From NCBI GenBank assembly GCA_038502055.1, contig JAXRKN010000008.1:1-64000 (forward strand): 64,000 nt of DNA, read 5' to 3'. A program made the position numbers and the translations under genes. The first letter of the stretch is position 1. Every line of letters begins with the position of its first letter. Positions 63,716-64,000 of this stretch are shown here, in pieces. Below the pieces are notes generated by a model. The model made no database searches. It was not told the DNA's origin and saw only the letters and a list, made by a program, of their open reading frames with translations. This DNA is from Tanytarsus gracilentus (lineage: Eukaryota > Arthropoda > Insecta > Diptera > Chironomidae).

Positions 63716-64000
63716 GTTCTTAATGTGTGCGAGTGAATTTTCATAGCACTATTTATAAATTTTATTTTGTGGGCAATGTTGATTTTTTTGTTTATGATCT
63801 ATGATGTGAGGTTTGATAGCAGTCATGATAGAGACAGAAAGTGCGCGTCGCTTTTTAATGGCAATTTTGTTATTTTTTGCTCCCTCTTTTAACAAGCGAC
63901 AAGTACTGTGAGTATAGTTAAATAAAATTACTAAGTTCCACACAATTCTCGTGTCATATCTAAAATTTTTTCCATCAACAACATCTTGCATCTTCGATGA

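Noticed and set aside
1..64000. tRNA genes and CRISPR arrays
   Set aside because: Scanning by eye for B-box GGTTCGANNCC and cloverleaf arms gave nothing convincing; no regularly spaced repeat-spacer array exists.

Overview
The window looks like nuclear DNA of an insect, most likely a dipteran and perhaps a nematoceran midge. It is AT-rich, has many 52-65 bp introns with GT/AG borders, and its proteins match Drosophila-type families exon by exon (Plc21C with its poly-histidine linker, CNOT2/Regena, V-ATPase E). The species cannot be fixed from sequence alone. Gene models were built by hand by joining splice sites so that phase and protein family agree; six of the seven intact models sum to a multiple of three, and the one exception is explained by a visible local defect.

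Layout. 1-1130: a divergent pair of stem-loop histone genes, H2B (-) and H3 (+), both with unusual tails. They share a 224 bp promoter with two TATA boxes and a perfect E2F-type palindrome. 1940-4240 (-): COP1 ubiquitin ligase. 6232-7479 (-): V-ATPase subunit E. 8371-10049 (+): CNOT2. 12645-16462 (+): an ODF3/SHIPPO (CIMAP-like) protein with 18 nearly identical 33-residue repeats, one local frame break and two alternative 3' ends. 23603-42907 (+): phospholipase C beta of the Plc21C type, 15 exons over 19 kb. 56532-57438 (-): BTB protein with a C-terminal zinc finger. 58029-59784 (+): equilibrative nucleoside transporter. 62818-62970 (+): a probable exon of an unrecognised gene running past the window.

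Repeats make up most of the novelty. A 3.8 kb foldback element (52269-56081) has long inverted arms of palindromic ~49 bp units, nested inverted repeats inside and an 11 bp target-site duplication. A 2.2 kb inverted-repeat element (36299-38518) sits in Plc21C intron 9 and shares sequence with the spacer of the first. A 965 bp element (43623-44587) carries a CCGT microsatellite and a 129 bp tandem repeat that stays open as a 43-residue reading frame. Two small MITE-like elements with 8 bp duplications lie at 12050 and 63618, and a 95 bp hairpin lies in Plc21C intron 8.

The genes are mostly housekeeping (chromatin, protein turnover, proton pumping, mRNA deadenylation, Gq signalling, nucleoside uptake) with one cilium/sperm-tail gene. 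They do not form one pathway. Long stretches, chiefly 16.5-23.6 kb, 44.6-52.2 kb and the Plc21C introns, show no recognisable coding sequence.
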